Shown here: positions 25,001 to 32,300 of the stretch, piece by piece
Numbering within the stretch: position 1 is the stretch's first letter
How the letters are laid out: each line of letters starts with the position of its first letter
NCBI RefSeq assembly: GCF_039540515.1
Contig: NZ_BAABFA010000009.1
Coordinates: 114,777 to 178,776, forward strand
Source: Nemorincola caseinilytica
GTDB taxonomy: Bacteria; Bacteroidota; Bacteroidia; Chitinophagales; Chitinophagaceae
Direction: 5' to 3'
Length of the DNA stretch: 64,000 nt
The notes under the pieces: model-generated
Seen by the model: the letters and a program-made list of their open reading frames with translations, nothing else
Told to the model about the DNA's origin: nothing
Database searches by the model: none
Position numbers and translations under genes: made by a program

Positions 25001-26041
25001 ATGAGCTTTTTAGGCCTTTTCAAGTTCCTCACCCAGGAAATAGCCATAGATCTTGGCACCGCCAATACATTGATAATACACAGTGACCAGGTAGTAGTGG
25101 ACGAACCCTCTATAGTAGCCATAGACCGCACTACCAACAAGATAGTGGCCGTAGGTAAAAAGGCCATGATGATGCACGAAAAAACGCATGAGAACCTGAA
25201 GACCATACGCCCGCTGAAGGATGGTGTGATAGCCGACTTCGATGCGGCAGAGAACATGCTGCGCGAGATGATAAAACTGGTATACCCTAAAAAGCCTATG
25301 TTCCCGCCCAGCTGGCGCATGGTGATATGTATACCATCGAGCATAACCGAGGTAGAGAAACGTGCGGTGCGCGACAGCGCAGAGCGTGCGGGCGCAAAGG
25401 AGGTATACATGATACACGAGCCTATGGCCGCAGCACTGGGTATAGGTATAGATGTAGAAGAGCCTACCGGCAACATGATAATAGACATAGGCGGTGGTAC
25501 TACAGGCATATCGGTGATAGCGCTGGCAGGTATAGTGTGCGACCAGTCCATACGCATAGCCGGCGATGAGTTCACCGGCGATATAATGGAGGCCATGCGC
25601 CGCTACCACTCGCTGATGATAGGCGAGCGTACCGCAGAGCAGATAAAGATACATGTAGGCTCGGCCCTGAAAGAGCTGGACAACCCACCCGATGATATAG
25701 CAGTGAACGGACGCGACCTGGTAACAGGCATACCCAAGCAGATAATGGTATCGTACCAGGAAGTGGCCGAGGCGCTGGACAAATCTATCTTCAAGATAGA
25801 AGAGGCCATACTGAAGGCACTGGAAAGCACACCACCGGAACTGGCCGCCGACATATACAGGCGCGGCCTGTACCTCACCGGCGGCGGCGCGCTGCTGCGC
25901 GGGCTGGACAAGCGTATATCGCACAAGATAAAGCTGCCTGTGCATGTGGCCGACGATCCGCTGCGTGCAGTGGTGCGTGGTACCGGCATGGCGCTGAAGA
26001 ACATAGCCAGGATGCCGTTCCTGATGAAGGGCAGCATGTAG
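25001..26041 (+). CDS. mreB: Rod-shape-determining actin homologue MreB
   Basis: MreB forms membrane-bound filaments that guide lateral cell-wall synthesis. The 346-residue protein has the actin-fold nucleotide motifs: phosphate 1 (IAIDLGTANTLI), the connect region, phosphate 2 (NMIIDIGGGTTGISVIAL) and the adenosine motif (GLYLTGGGALLRGLDKRI). The short N-terminus MSFLGLFKFLTQ is hydrophobic, suited to membrane contact. It is the first gene of mreB-mreC-mreD, with its own promoter box upstream. Confidence 0.97.
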   Translation: MSFLGLFKFLTQEIAIDLGTANTLIIHSDQVVVDEPSIVAIDRTTNKIVAVGKKAMMMHEKTHENLKTIRPLKDGVIADFDAAENMLREMIKLVYPKKPMFPPSWRMVICIPSSITEVEKRAVRDSAERAGAKEVYMIHEPMAAALGIGIDVEEPTGNMIIDIGGGTTGISVIALAGIVCDQSIRIAGDEFTGDIMEAMRRYHSLMIGERTAEQIKIHVGSALKELDNPPDDIAVNGRDLVTGIPKQIMVSYQEVAEALDKSIFKIEEAILKALESTPPELAADIYRRGLYLTGGGALLRGLDKRISHKIKLPVHVADDPLRAVVRGTGMALKNIARMPFLMKGSM

Positions 26042-26089
26042 GCCCTGAACAGTATGTAGTGAACCGCTCAATAAAGTGCTAGCAACAAG

Positions 26090-26938
26090 GTGCGCAATTT
26101 CATTTTTTTCATACGCCGCTTTTTCAACCTCATCCTGTTCCTTGTACTGGAGGTGGTGTGCATCGTGATGATACAGCGCACGGCCACACTGCAGGGAAAT
26201 GACATAGTGAGCTCGGCCAACGCGGTATCGGGGCTGGTGTACAAGAAGAAGAGCGATGTGGCCTACTACTTCGGCCTGCGCAGGATGAACGACAGCCTGC
26301 TGCGCGAGAACGCGCGCCTGCGCCAGAACATAGCCATGTATAACAGCCTGGATACCCTGGGCGATTCGGTGGTGCGCATAGACAACTCCGACACTGCCAA
26401 ACATATAGTGCGCTTCTCAGAGTATATATACCGTACTGCGCGGGTCATCAACAATTCTACCAATGCTACCGACAACTATATAACGCTGAACCGCGGTACC
26501 GATGATGGTGTGTACAAGAGCATGGCCGTGATATCGGGCACGGGCGTGGTGGGCCGTGTAGAGCATGTGTCACGGCACTTTGCAAGTGTGCTGTCGGTAC
26601 TGAGCTCTAAGCAAAAGGTGAGCGCAAAGCTGAAGAGCGGCAATATAGGTGTGGTGATATGGGAGGGCCGCAACCCTACTACGCTGGTGATGACAGAGAT
26701 ACCGCAGCAGGTAGTGGTGAAGAAGGGCGACTCTGTAGTGACGAGCAACCTGTCTTTGTATTTTCCGCCGGGGGTGCTGATAGGTACCGTGGTAAAGACC
26801 GAGCAGGTAAAGAAGAACACGACGCAGCGTATATACCTGCGCTCATCTACCAACTTCCAGAACCTGCAATATGTGTATGTGGTAGAGAACAAGATGGCCC
26901 AGGAGAAGGACGAGCTGGAGGAGACACAAAACAAATGA
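26090..26938 (+). CDS. mreC: Rod-shape-determining protein MreC
   Basis: MreC is a bitopic inner-membrane protein whose periplasmic part links MreB to the cell-wall synthases. The 282-residue protein starts at GTG (26090). It has an N-terminal membrane helix (FNLILFLVLEVVCIVMI), a coiled-coil stretch (RMNDSLLRENARLRQN), and the paired beta-barrel domain with YITLNRGTDDGVYKSMAVIS, GTGVVGRVEHVSRHFASVLS and GDSVVTSNLSLYFPPGVLIG. The acidic tail KDELEETQNK ends it. It lies 48 bases after mreB and 4 bases before mreD. Confidence 0.94.
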   Translation: MRNFIFFIRRFFNLILFLVLEVVCIVMIQRTATLQGNDIVSSANAVSGLVYKKKSDVAYYFGLRRMNDSLLRENARLRQNIAMYNSLDTLGDSVVRIDNSDTAKHIVRFSEYIYRTARVINNSTNATDNYITLNRGTDDGVYKSMAVISGTGVVGRVEHVSRHFASVLSVLSSKQKVSAKLKSGNIGVVIWEGRNPTTLVMTEIPQQVVVKKGDSVVTSNLSLYFPPGVLIGTVVKTEQVKKNTTQRIYLRSSTNFQNLQYVYVVENKMAQEKDELEETQNK

Positions 26939-26942
26939 TGCG

Positions 26943-27488
26943 ATGAACGTGTACCTGAAGAACATACTGCGTTTCTGCGTGATAGTGCTGTTGCAGGTGC
27001 TGATCCTGAACAAGATAACGCTGCGCTGGTGGAGCGATCCATCGGGGTTCCCCGTGTTCATACCGTATGTATACCCGCTCTTCCTGCTGCTGCTTCCTTT
27101 TGAGACCCCGGTATGGGCATTGCTGCTGTGCGGCTTTGTGCTGGGGCTTACGGTAGATGCCTTTACCAATACGGCCGGCATGCATGCCTTTGCTACGGTG
27201 CTGATAGCCTACCTGCGTACCAATGTGCTGACGGCCCTGCTGCCGCGCAACCTGTCGGAGTACAGCGGGTCGCAGCCATCTACAAGAAATATGGGATGGA
27301 TGCCCTTCCTGGTGTATAGTGGATTCCTGATAATACTGCACCACCTGGTGTTCTTCTCTATAGAGCTCTGGAACTTCTCGAACCTGGGGCAACTGTTGCT
27401 GAAGACACTGGCCTCTGTGGTCACTTCTATGCTCTTTGTGGTAGTATACCTGCTGCTGTTCTCAAGGCAGGACAACTCCCGTATGTAA
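26943..27488 (+). CDS. mreD: Rod-shape-determining protein MreD
   Basis: A 181-residue inner-membrane protein with about five helices, the third component of the rod complex. The hydrophobic pattern and order after mreC identify it; the sequence itself is poorly conserved across bacteria. Recognisable parts are KITLRWWSDPSGFPVFIPYV, common in Bacteroidota MreD, and ALLLCGFVLGLTVDAFTNTA. In many genomes genes for PBP2 (mrdA) and RodA follow, but here the operon stops and a convergent FrnE-like gene comes next after a short repeat-rich gap. Confidence 0.88.
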   Translation: MNVYLKNILRFCVIVLLQVLILNKITLRWWSDPSGFPVFIPYVYPLFLLLLPFETPVWALLLCGFVLGLTVDAFTNTAGMHAFATVLIAYLRTNVLTALLPRNLSEYSGSQPSTRNMGWMPFLVYSGFLIILHHLVFFSIELWNFSNLGQLLLKTLASVVTSMLFVVVYLLLFSRQDNSRM

Positions 27489-27536
27489 CGTTCTCAGAAA
27501 TAAGGGAGCATTCCTATTTACGAAGCAATTAGCGGC

Positions 27537-27612
27537 ATCAAGGCCATCAAGCCATCCTATTCACCAAGCCATCCTATCCATCAAGGTTCAGACCTGCTGT
27601 TCATCAAGGTTG
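27537..27612. repeat. Short direct repeats between mreD and the FrnE-like gene
   Basis: CATCAAGG occurs at 27537, 27579 and 27602, and CAAGCCATCCTAT at 27548 and 27565. The units are degenerate and do not form a regular array. Confidence 0.55.
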
Positions 27613-27616
27613 CGGC

Positions 27617-28477
27617 CTACTCGCACTCGCCGCCCGGCTTGCATACCGCGCCCTGTTCTATCTGCAGCGCTGCCGCAGGGTTGGCCTTCTTCCATTCTGC
27701 CACTGCGCGTTCCAGCGTCCTTACAAAGGCATCTGCCGGCTGCGCACCCGATACCGCATACTTCCTGTCGAACACAAAGAACGGCACACCATTCACACCT
27801 ATGGCCTCTGCCTCTTTTATATCCTGTTCTATCTTGTGCGTATACACATCGTTCGTCAGCGCTTCCTTTACATCGGTCTCGGTCAGTCCTATCTCTTTGC
27901 CCAGTGCGGTCAGTGTCACAGTATCGCCCATATCCTGCCCTTCTGTAAAGTAGGCCCTGAACAGGCGCTCCTCTGCAGCATCGCCCAGCCCTTTGGTCTT
28001 GGCCATCTGTATGAGCCTGTGCGCCCTCCACGAGTTCGCCACCACTGCCTTGTCAAAGTTATACTGCAGCCCTGCAGCACTTGCCATCTGCACCACGCGC
28101 TCATGCATCCGCTTCGATTCGTCAACGCTCAGGCCCTTCCTTGTGGCCAGGTAGGTGTATACATCGGTACGCGGCTCTATATGGTCGGGTATAGAGGGGT
28201 CTAGCTGAAAGCTCTTCCATACTATCTCTACATACCCGCTATCGGCAAACTTGCCCATGGCCTCCTCGAAGTGGCGCTTACCTATATAGCAGAACGGGCA
28301 CATGATGTCGCTCCATATTTCCACCTTCATCTTTGTTCCTGTCGTCATTGTCTTTCCTTTTTCTGTCGTTATCGTCTTCTTGTTCAGTTTCTGCCGTCCA
28401 TTGGTACACAATGGTATTATCAGCAGCCATACTGCAAAGGTCGCTATTATACTCGTTCTCATATATGCCAGTATCAC
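27617..28477 (-). CDS. DsbA/FrnE-family thioredoxin-fold oxidoreductase
   Basis: The catalytic core matches the FrnE branch of the DsbA superfamily, with the CxxC motif in VEIWSDIMCPFCYIGKRHFE, the helical insert, and the cis-proline region VNGVPFFVFDRKYAVSGAQP. These proteins catalyse dithiol-disulfide exchange. Family members usually start right at MKVEIW and are cytoplasmic. Here the reading frame continues upstream with a plausible signal peptide (MRTSIIATFAVWLLIIPLC) and typical local codon use, so this copy may be exported. Alternative starts are at 28348 and 28330. A Cys-rich tail (CKPGGECE) follows the domain. Confidence 0.85.
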   Translation of the reverse strand: MILAYMRTSIIATFAVWLLIIPLCTNGRQKLNKKTITTEKGKTMTTGTKMKVEIWSDIMCPFCYIGKRHFEEAMGKFADSGYVEIVWKSFQLDPSIPDHIEPRTDVYTYLATRKGLSVDESKRMHERVVQMASAAGLQYNFDKAVVANSWRAHRLIQMAKTKGLGDAAEERLFRAYFTEGQDMGDTVTLTALGKEIGLTETDVKEALTNDVYTHKIEQDIKEAEAIGVNGVPFFVFDRKYAVSGAQPADAFVRTLERAVAEWKKANPAAALQIEQGAVCKPGGECE

Positions 28478-28509
28478 GAAGGTAACCTATCGGCCATCAT
28501 GTGTCACAT

Positions 28510-28538
28510 AAAAAAGCCGGCGCTCTTTGAGCGCCGGC
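28510..28538 (-). terminator. Rho-independent terminator of the rplM-rpsI-rpsB-tsf cluster
   Basis: Perfect 10-base stem GCCGGCGCTC / GAGCGCCGGC with a 3-base loop; on the minus strand it is followed by TTTTTT, 26 bases after the tsf stop codon. Confidence 0.9.
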
Positions 28539-28564
28539 CATATCATAAAGTATCAGGGAACTTA

Positions 28565-29407
28565 TTAAGCACCTACAGCTATACGCTTGAAGGTGGTAAC
28601 AGTAAGGCCCTTGTTCACGCTGTTCAGGTATTCGGCCACGGTCTTGCCATTGTCTTTTACGAAAGCCTGTGGCAGCAGTGTATTGTCTTTGAAGAATTTG
28701 TTCAGCTTGCCTGCAGCTATCTTCTCGGCCATATCGGCGGCCTTGCCTTCAGCTACTATCTGCTCTACAGCTATCGCCTTTTCGCGGGCCACTGTCTCTG
28801 CGGGTACGCTATCCGCGTCCACAGCCAGTGGGTTCATGGCTGCTATCTGCATAGCCACGTCCTTACCTGCAGTTATGATACCCTCGTTAGCGGCCTGGTT
28901 CATACCTACCAGTACACCTATGCGGTAGCCAGAGTGTATGTAAGGCACCACAGCATCGGCAGTTACCTGCTCAAAGCGCGATACGTCTATCTTCTCGCCT
29001 ATCTTGGCCACGGTCTCCATCAGCCTTTCGCCTATTGTGGCGTTGCCCATAGATGCTGCTTTCAGCTCATCTATAGTGGTCACCTTGGTAGCCAGTGCTA
29101 TGTCGGCTATCTCCTGTGCAAAAGCTATGAAGTCTGCGTTCTTTGCCACGAAGTCGGTCTCGCTGGTCAGGTTCAGCACTATGCCGTATGTGTTCTCGGC
29201 ATTGGCCTTGGCTATCACCACACCTTCCTTCGCATCGCGGTCGCTGCGGTTAGCAGCCACCTTCTGACCCTTCTTGCGCAGGTAGTCTATAGCGGCCTCA
29301 AAGTCGCCATTGCTTTCCATAAGGGCCTTGCGGCAATCCATCATGCCTGCTCCTGTCTGCTGGCGCAGCTTGTTCACGTCTGCTGCCGATATTGTTACTG
29401 TGCTCAT
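28565..29407 (-). CDS. tsf: Elongation factor Ts
   Basis: EF-Ts recycles EF-Tu by exchanging its GDP for GTP. The 280-residue protein starts STVTISAADVNKLRQQTGAG with MMDCRKAL following, the classic N-terminal UBA-like module that contacts EF-Tu. The core has NLTSETDFVAKNADFIAFAQ, including the conserved TDF motif. The C-terminal dimerisation part follows. It is the last gene of the cluster with rpsB, rpsI and rplM and is followed by a strong terminator. Confidence 0.97.
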   Translation of the reverse strand: MSTVTISAADVNKLRQQTGAGMMDCRKALMESNGDFEAAIDYLRKKGQKVAANRSDRDAKEGVVIAKANAENTYGIVLNLTSETDFVAKNADFIAFAQEIADIALATKVTTIDELKAASMGNATIGERLMETVAKIGEKIDVSRFEQVTADAVVPYIHSGYRIGVLVGMNQAANEGIITAGKDVAMQIAAMNPLAVDADSVPAETVAREKAIAVEQIVAEGKAADMAEKIAAGKLNKFFKDNTLLPQAFVKDNGKTVAEYLNSVNKGLTVTTFKRIAVGA

Positions 29408-29462
29408 ATGAGGTATTTTTTATTGTTCTGGTTATTGAGGGTGCGAAATTCGCATTTTATCA

Positions 29463-29488
29463 TTAAAGCCCCAAATGCGGGGCTTTAA
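29463..29488 (-). terminator. Hairpin between rpsB and tsf, possible attenuator
   Basis: Inverted repeat TTAAAGCCCC / GGGGCTTTAA with a 6-base loop lies between rpsB and tsf. Its T run is short, so it may stop only part of the transcripts and lower tsf relative to rpsB. Confidence 0.55.
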
Positions 29489-29533
29489 TAGATATATATT
29501 GTTCTGTTAAGTTTACATCAAAACCCACGGGGC

Positions 29534-30517
29534 TTAGCTCCTTGGCGCGGGGCGGCTGCCACCACCACCGGGACCACGGCCTGCACCACCCGGACGGCTG
29601 CCGCCGCCACCAGGACCACGACCTGCACCACCCGGACGACCCGGACCACCTGCACTGCGGCCTGCGCCACCGCCAGAGCGGCCTGCACCTGCGCCTGTAC
29701 CACGGCCACGGCCTGCACCGCCACCACGGCGGCCACCTTCACCGTCTTCTTCTGTCATTTCCATACCACGGCCATGATTTTCTACTTCTTCCTCCTGTGT
29801 ATCTTCTTCAGACTCTTTCATCTGTGCACGCTCCTGCAGGCCTTCCAGTATGGCCGCTGTGAGGTACTGCGTGATGATGGCTATAGATTTTGTAGCATCG
29901 TCATTGGCAGGTACTGCGAAGTCTACCTTCGTAGGGTCGCTGTTGGTATCTACCATAGCAAAGGTAGTTATGCCCAGGCGCTTGGCTTCGGCCAGTGCTA
30001 TATGCTCATGGCTTATATCCACCATGAAGATAGCAGCAGGCACGCGGCCCATCTGCGATATACCGCCCAGTACTTTTTCCATTTTTTCTTTGCTGCGGGT
30101 CAGGGTCAGGCGCTCCTTTTTGGTAACGCTGTCCATGGTACCGTCGTTCAGCATTTTTTCTATGCTCAGCATCTTCTTTACGCTCTTGCGTATAGTAGTG
30201 AAGTTGGTGAGCATGCCACCCAGCCAGCGCTCGGTAACAAATGGCATGTTGGCGCGTGCTGCTGCCTCTGCCACTATTTCCTTTGCCTGCTTCTTGGTAG
30301 CTACGAACATTATCTTCTTACCGCTCTTGGCTATAGACCTCAGCGCTGCAGCAGCCTCATCCAGGCCTTCTATCGTCTTGTTCAGGTCTATGATGTGGAT
30401 ACCATTCTTCTCAGCGAAGATGTAAGGCAGCATCTTGGGGTTCCATTTCTTTTTAAGGTGACCGAAGTGAACACCTGCCTCCAGAAGCTGCTGATGCAAT
30501 GTTTTATTATCTTCCAT
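29534..30517 (-). CDS. rpsB: Ribosomal protein S2 with RG-rich C-terminal extension
   Basis: Residues 1 to about 232 are a standard uS2 (EAGVHFGHLKKKWNPKMLPY, FVATKKQAKEIV, ERWLGGMLTNFTTI, DTNSDPTKVDFAVPANDDA), which binds the head-body junction of the small subunit. From about 233 an acidic segment (MKESEEDTQEEEVEN) leads into about 65 residues made almost only of Gly, Arg, Pro, Ala and Ser, including two consecutive copies of a 14-residue unit (RPGGAGRGPGGGGS). This roughly 95-residue extension is unusual for S2. RG/RGG tracts bind RNA in other proteins. The frame is open to the stop and the underlying DNA is itself repetitive. It lies between rpsI and tsf. Confidence 0.96.
   Translation of the reverse strand: MEDNKTLHQQLLEAGVHFGHLKKKWNPKMLPYIFAEKNGIHIIDLNKTIEGLDEAAAALRSIAKSGKKIMFVATKKQAKEIVAEAAARANMPFVTERWLGGMLTNFTTIRKSVKKMLSIEKMLNDGTMDSVTKKERLTLTRSKEKMEKVLGGISQMGRVPAAIFMVDISHEHIALAEAKRLGITTFAMVDTNSDPTKVDFAVPANDDATKSIAIITQYLTAAILEGLQERAQMKESEEDTQEEEVENHGRGMEMTEEDGEGGRRGGGAGRGRGTGAGAGRSGGGAGRSAGGPGRPGGAGRGPGGGGSRPGGAGRGPGGGGSRPAPRS
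29541..29737 (-). repeat. Tandem codon-level repeats in the rpsB 3' end
   Basis: GC-rich imperfect tandem repeats encode the Gly/Arg/Pro-rich tail of S2, with units of about 42 bases repeated at 29545-29630. Such repeats can change copy number by slippage. Confidence 0.65.
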
Positions 30518-30592
30518 TTTAATGATTTCTTGGTTGTTATAAAAATTGTTTGGTGGCGGAACGCGGCAAGCCGCGCTCCTGCCTGGTATCCA

Positions 30593-30982
30593 TTAACGTT
30601 TAGAGAACTGGAAGCTACGACGTGCTTTGCGCTTACCGAATTTCTTACGTTCTACAGAGCGGCTGTCGCGGGTCATCAGGCCGTCTTTTTTCAATACCGG
30701 GCGGAATTCAGGGTTGATCTCGCACAGTACGCGCGATATGGCCATCTTCACAGCTTCGGCCTGGCCTTTGGGGCCACCACCCTGCACATTCACCACTACA
30801 TCGAATGCGCTTACTGTATCGGTCATTTTCAGGGGCAGTTCTACCTGGTTCTGCAGGTACATGATGGGGAAATACTGTTTGTATTCCTTCTCGTTAACAG
30901 TGATATTGCCGGTACCCTTGCTTATATACACACGGGCTACAGCTTCCTTACGGCGGCCTACGGCGTTTTTCTGCTTTTCCAT
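30593..30982 (-). CDS. rpsI: Ribosomal protein S9
   Basis: uS9 is part of the small-subunit head, and its C-terminal tail reaches the P-site tRNA. The 129-residue protein begins AVGRRKEAVARVYISKGTGN and ends in the expected basic tail with RKKFGKRKARRSFQFSKR. VNVQGGGPKGQAEAVKMAIS and DSRSVERKK are conserved motifs. It lies between rplM and rpsB; the rplM-rpsI pair is nearly universal in bacteria. Confidence 0.98.
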   Translation of the reverse strand: MEKQKNAVGRRKEAVARVYISKGTGNITVNEKEYKQYFPIMYLQNQVELPLKMTDTVSAFDVVVNVQGGGPKGQAEAVKMAISRVLCEINPEFRPVLKKDGLMTRDSRSVERKKFGKRKARRSFQFSKR

Positions 30983-31036
30983 TTTATATTATAATGATTT
31001 GATATTTTGTGAAAGATCTTTATACCTGTCCCAGCA

Positions 31037-31480
31037 TTAGATGCTCATGGCTTTGGGGTTCTGTGCCTTGTGCGGGTGCTCAGCGCCTTCGTATACGAAC
31101 AGCTTCTTCGCCATTGCACGGCCCATACGGTTCTTAGGTAGCATGCCTTTTACGGCGCGCTCTATCATCAGGTTGGGGCGGCGGGCCACCAGGTTCTTGG
31201 CGCTTTCTATCTTCTGGCCACCTGGGTACAGAGAATATGTCTGGTATTCTTTGTCTTCCATCTTGTTGCCGGTAAGTATCACCTTGCCAGAGTTCACTAC
31301 GATCACATAATCGCCGCAATCGAAGTGTGGAGTATAGTATGCCTTGTTCTTGCCACGCAGTACAGATGCTATCTTAGAGGTCATACGGCCCAGCGTCTGG
31401 TTGGTAGCGTCAACAACATGCCATTCGCGCTTTACGATGGTCGCGTTGGCCGACTGTGTTTTAAAACTTAAGTGTCTCAT
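31037..31480 (-). CDS. rplM: Ribosomal protein L13
   Basis: uL13 is an early-assembling large-subunit protein. I chose the ATG at 31480, giving 147 residues starting MRHLSFKTQSANATIVKREW, because upstream in-frame codons cross the promoter box. Typical motifs are VVDATNQTLGRMTSKIASVL, GDYVIVVNSGKV, and the C-terminal VKGMLPKNRMGRAMAKKLFV with YEGAEHPHKAQNP. It is the first gene of the rplM-rpsI-rpsB-tsf cluster. Confidence 0.98.
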   Translation of the reverse strand: MRHLSFKTQSANATIVKREWHVVDATNQTLGRMTSKIASVLRGKNKAYYTPHFDCGDYVIVVNSGKVILTGNKMEDKEYQTYSLYPGGQKIESAKNLVARRPNLMIERAVKGMLPKNRMGRAMAKKLFVYEGAEHPHKAQNPKAMSI

Positions 31481-31538
31481 TACCTTTGATCTTTTTGTCT
31501 GCCCGGGGCAGATAAATGAAATATAAAAAATTGGAGCG

Positions 31539-31569
31539 CAAAGGTAGATCCGCTCTTTCAAAGTGCCAA
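31539..31569 (-). promoter_or_regulatory. Bacteroidota-type promoter of the rplM operon
   Basis: On the minus strand a TTG (31569-31567), a 20-base spacer and TACCTTTG (31546-31539) match the TTG-N19-21-TAnnTTTG consensus. The transcript would start near 31532, about 50 bases before rplM. Confidence 0.75.
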
Positions 31570-31659
31570 GAATTTCATTAAGAAATTTTATGACACCATT
31601 GCAACTAATTGATTATCAATAAAAATAAAGGAAAAATATTTTAAGCATCAACTAGAAAC

Positions 31660-31680
31660 ACCTCCCTTCCCGAAGGGCGA
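31660..31680. repeat. Dispersed palindromic repeat, partial copy (copy 3)
   Basis: ACCTCCCTTCCCGAAGGGCGA is a shortened relative of the CCTCCC-type palindromes. It lies just upstream of the orphan HI0074-like gene. Confidence 0.5.
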
Positions 31681-31692
31681 ATACTAAATGGC

Positions 31693-31700
31693 TATCTTTG
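31693..31700 (+). promoter_or_regulatory. TAnnTTTG -7 element of the HI0074-like gene
   Basis: TATCTTTG lies 16 bases before the ATG at 31717, giving a leader of about 10 bases. Confidence 0.5.
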
Positions 31701-31716
31701 TTCACGAGCACACATC

Positions 31717-32157
31717 ATGACCGATAATAAAGACATACGTTGGTTACAGCGGTTCTCCAATTACAGGAAAGCGCTGGCACGTCTTAGCATGTTCATTCAG
31801 AAAAAAGACCTGAACGAACTAGAGGAGCAAGGTATCATACAGGCTTTTGAATTCACACATGAGCTTGCGTGGAATGTAATGAAGGACCACCTCTCATATC
31901 AGGGCATTGTAAATATCACCGGCTCTCGCGATGCTACAAGAGAAGCCTTCGCAAATGGCCTGATAACCGACGGTGAAGGATGGATGGAAATGATAAAAAG
32001 CCGCAATATCTCTTCACATTCTTACGAAGAAACAATAGCTACCGAAACAAAAGATAAGATATTCGGTCTATACTATGTACTGTTCGTAACTTTCGAAGAC
32101 AAAATGCACTCATTGGAAGATCGTCGTTATGAGGCCGCGATCTCTACTCATATCTAA
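31717..32157 (+). CDS. HI0074-family nucleotidyltransferase substrate-binding protein (orphan)
   Basis: A 146-residue helical protein matching the HI0074/HepT-like family: DIRWLQRFSNYRKALARL, then EQGIIQAFEFTHELAWNVMK, SRDATREAFANGLI and the late motif NISSHSYEETIA. In other bacteria such proteins pair with a small MNT-type nucleotidyltransferase and act as its binding partner, sometimes as a toxin-antitoxin module. No such gene is adjacent here: a repeat-rich gap and pyrC follow, and ribosomal genes lie upstream. The local DNA is more AT-rich than neighbouring genes, suggesting later arrival. Function as a lone protein is unknown. Confidence 0.82.
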   Translation: MTDNKDIRWLQRFSNYRKALARLSMFIQKKDLNELEEQGIIQAFEFTHELAWNVMKDHLSYQGIVNITGSRDATREAFANGLITDGEGWMEMIKSRNISSHSYEETIATETKDKIFGLYYVLFVTFEDKMHSLEDRRYEAAISTHI

Positions 32158-32189
32158 ATAACACCCTTATAGACGTCAGCGTTTCTTCC

Positions 32190-32285
32190 ATCCTCGTCAT
32201 TTGTGCGTCTTTGTGTCCCTAAAAGATCGAGCATCTCTTCGTGAACTTAGTGAAGACCTTTGTGTCCTTAGTGGTTAAGAGTTCT
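32190..32285. repeat. Degenerate 'CTTTGTGTCCTTAGTGGTTAA'-type intergenic repeat
   Basis: The gap holds TTTGTGCGTCTTTGTGTCCC, then CTTCGTGAACTTAGTGAAG and CCTTTGTGTCCTTAGTGGTT, related units of a degenerate repeat common between genes in many Bacteroidota. A weaker copy lies at 43430-43500. No coding or RNA function is evident. Confidence 0.6.
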
Positions 32286-32300
32286 ACCAACGATAACGGT

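Noticed and set aside
25010..26404. Long open frame of 464 codons antisense to mreB and mreC
   Set aside because: It arises from the codon pattern of the real genes (tat/cat-rich complement of ATA/ATG codons), with Tyr/His-rich content unlike any protein.
32160..32300. Missing nucleotidyltransferase partner as a pseudogene
   Set aside because: No remnant of the GS-x-A-x-G-x-x-S-D motif was seen in any frame; the stretch is repeat-like.
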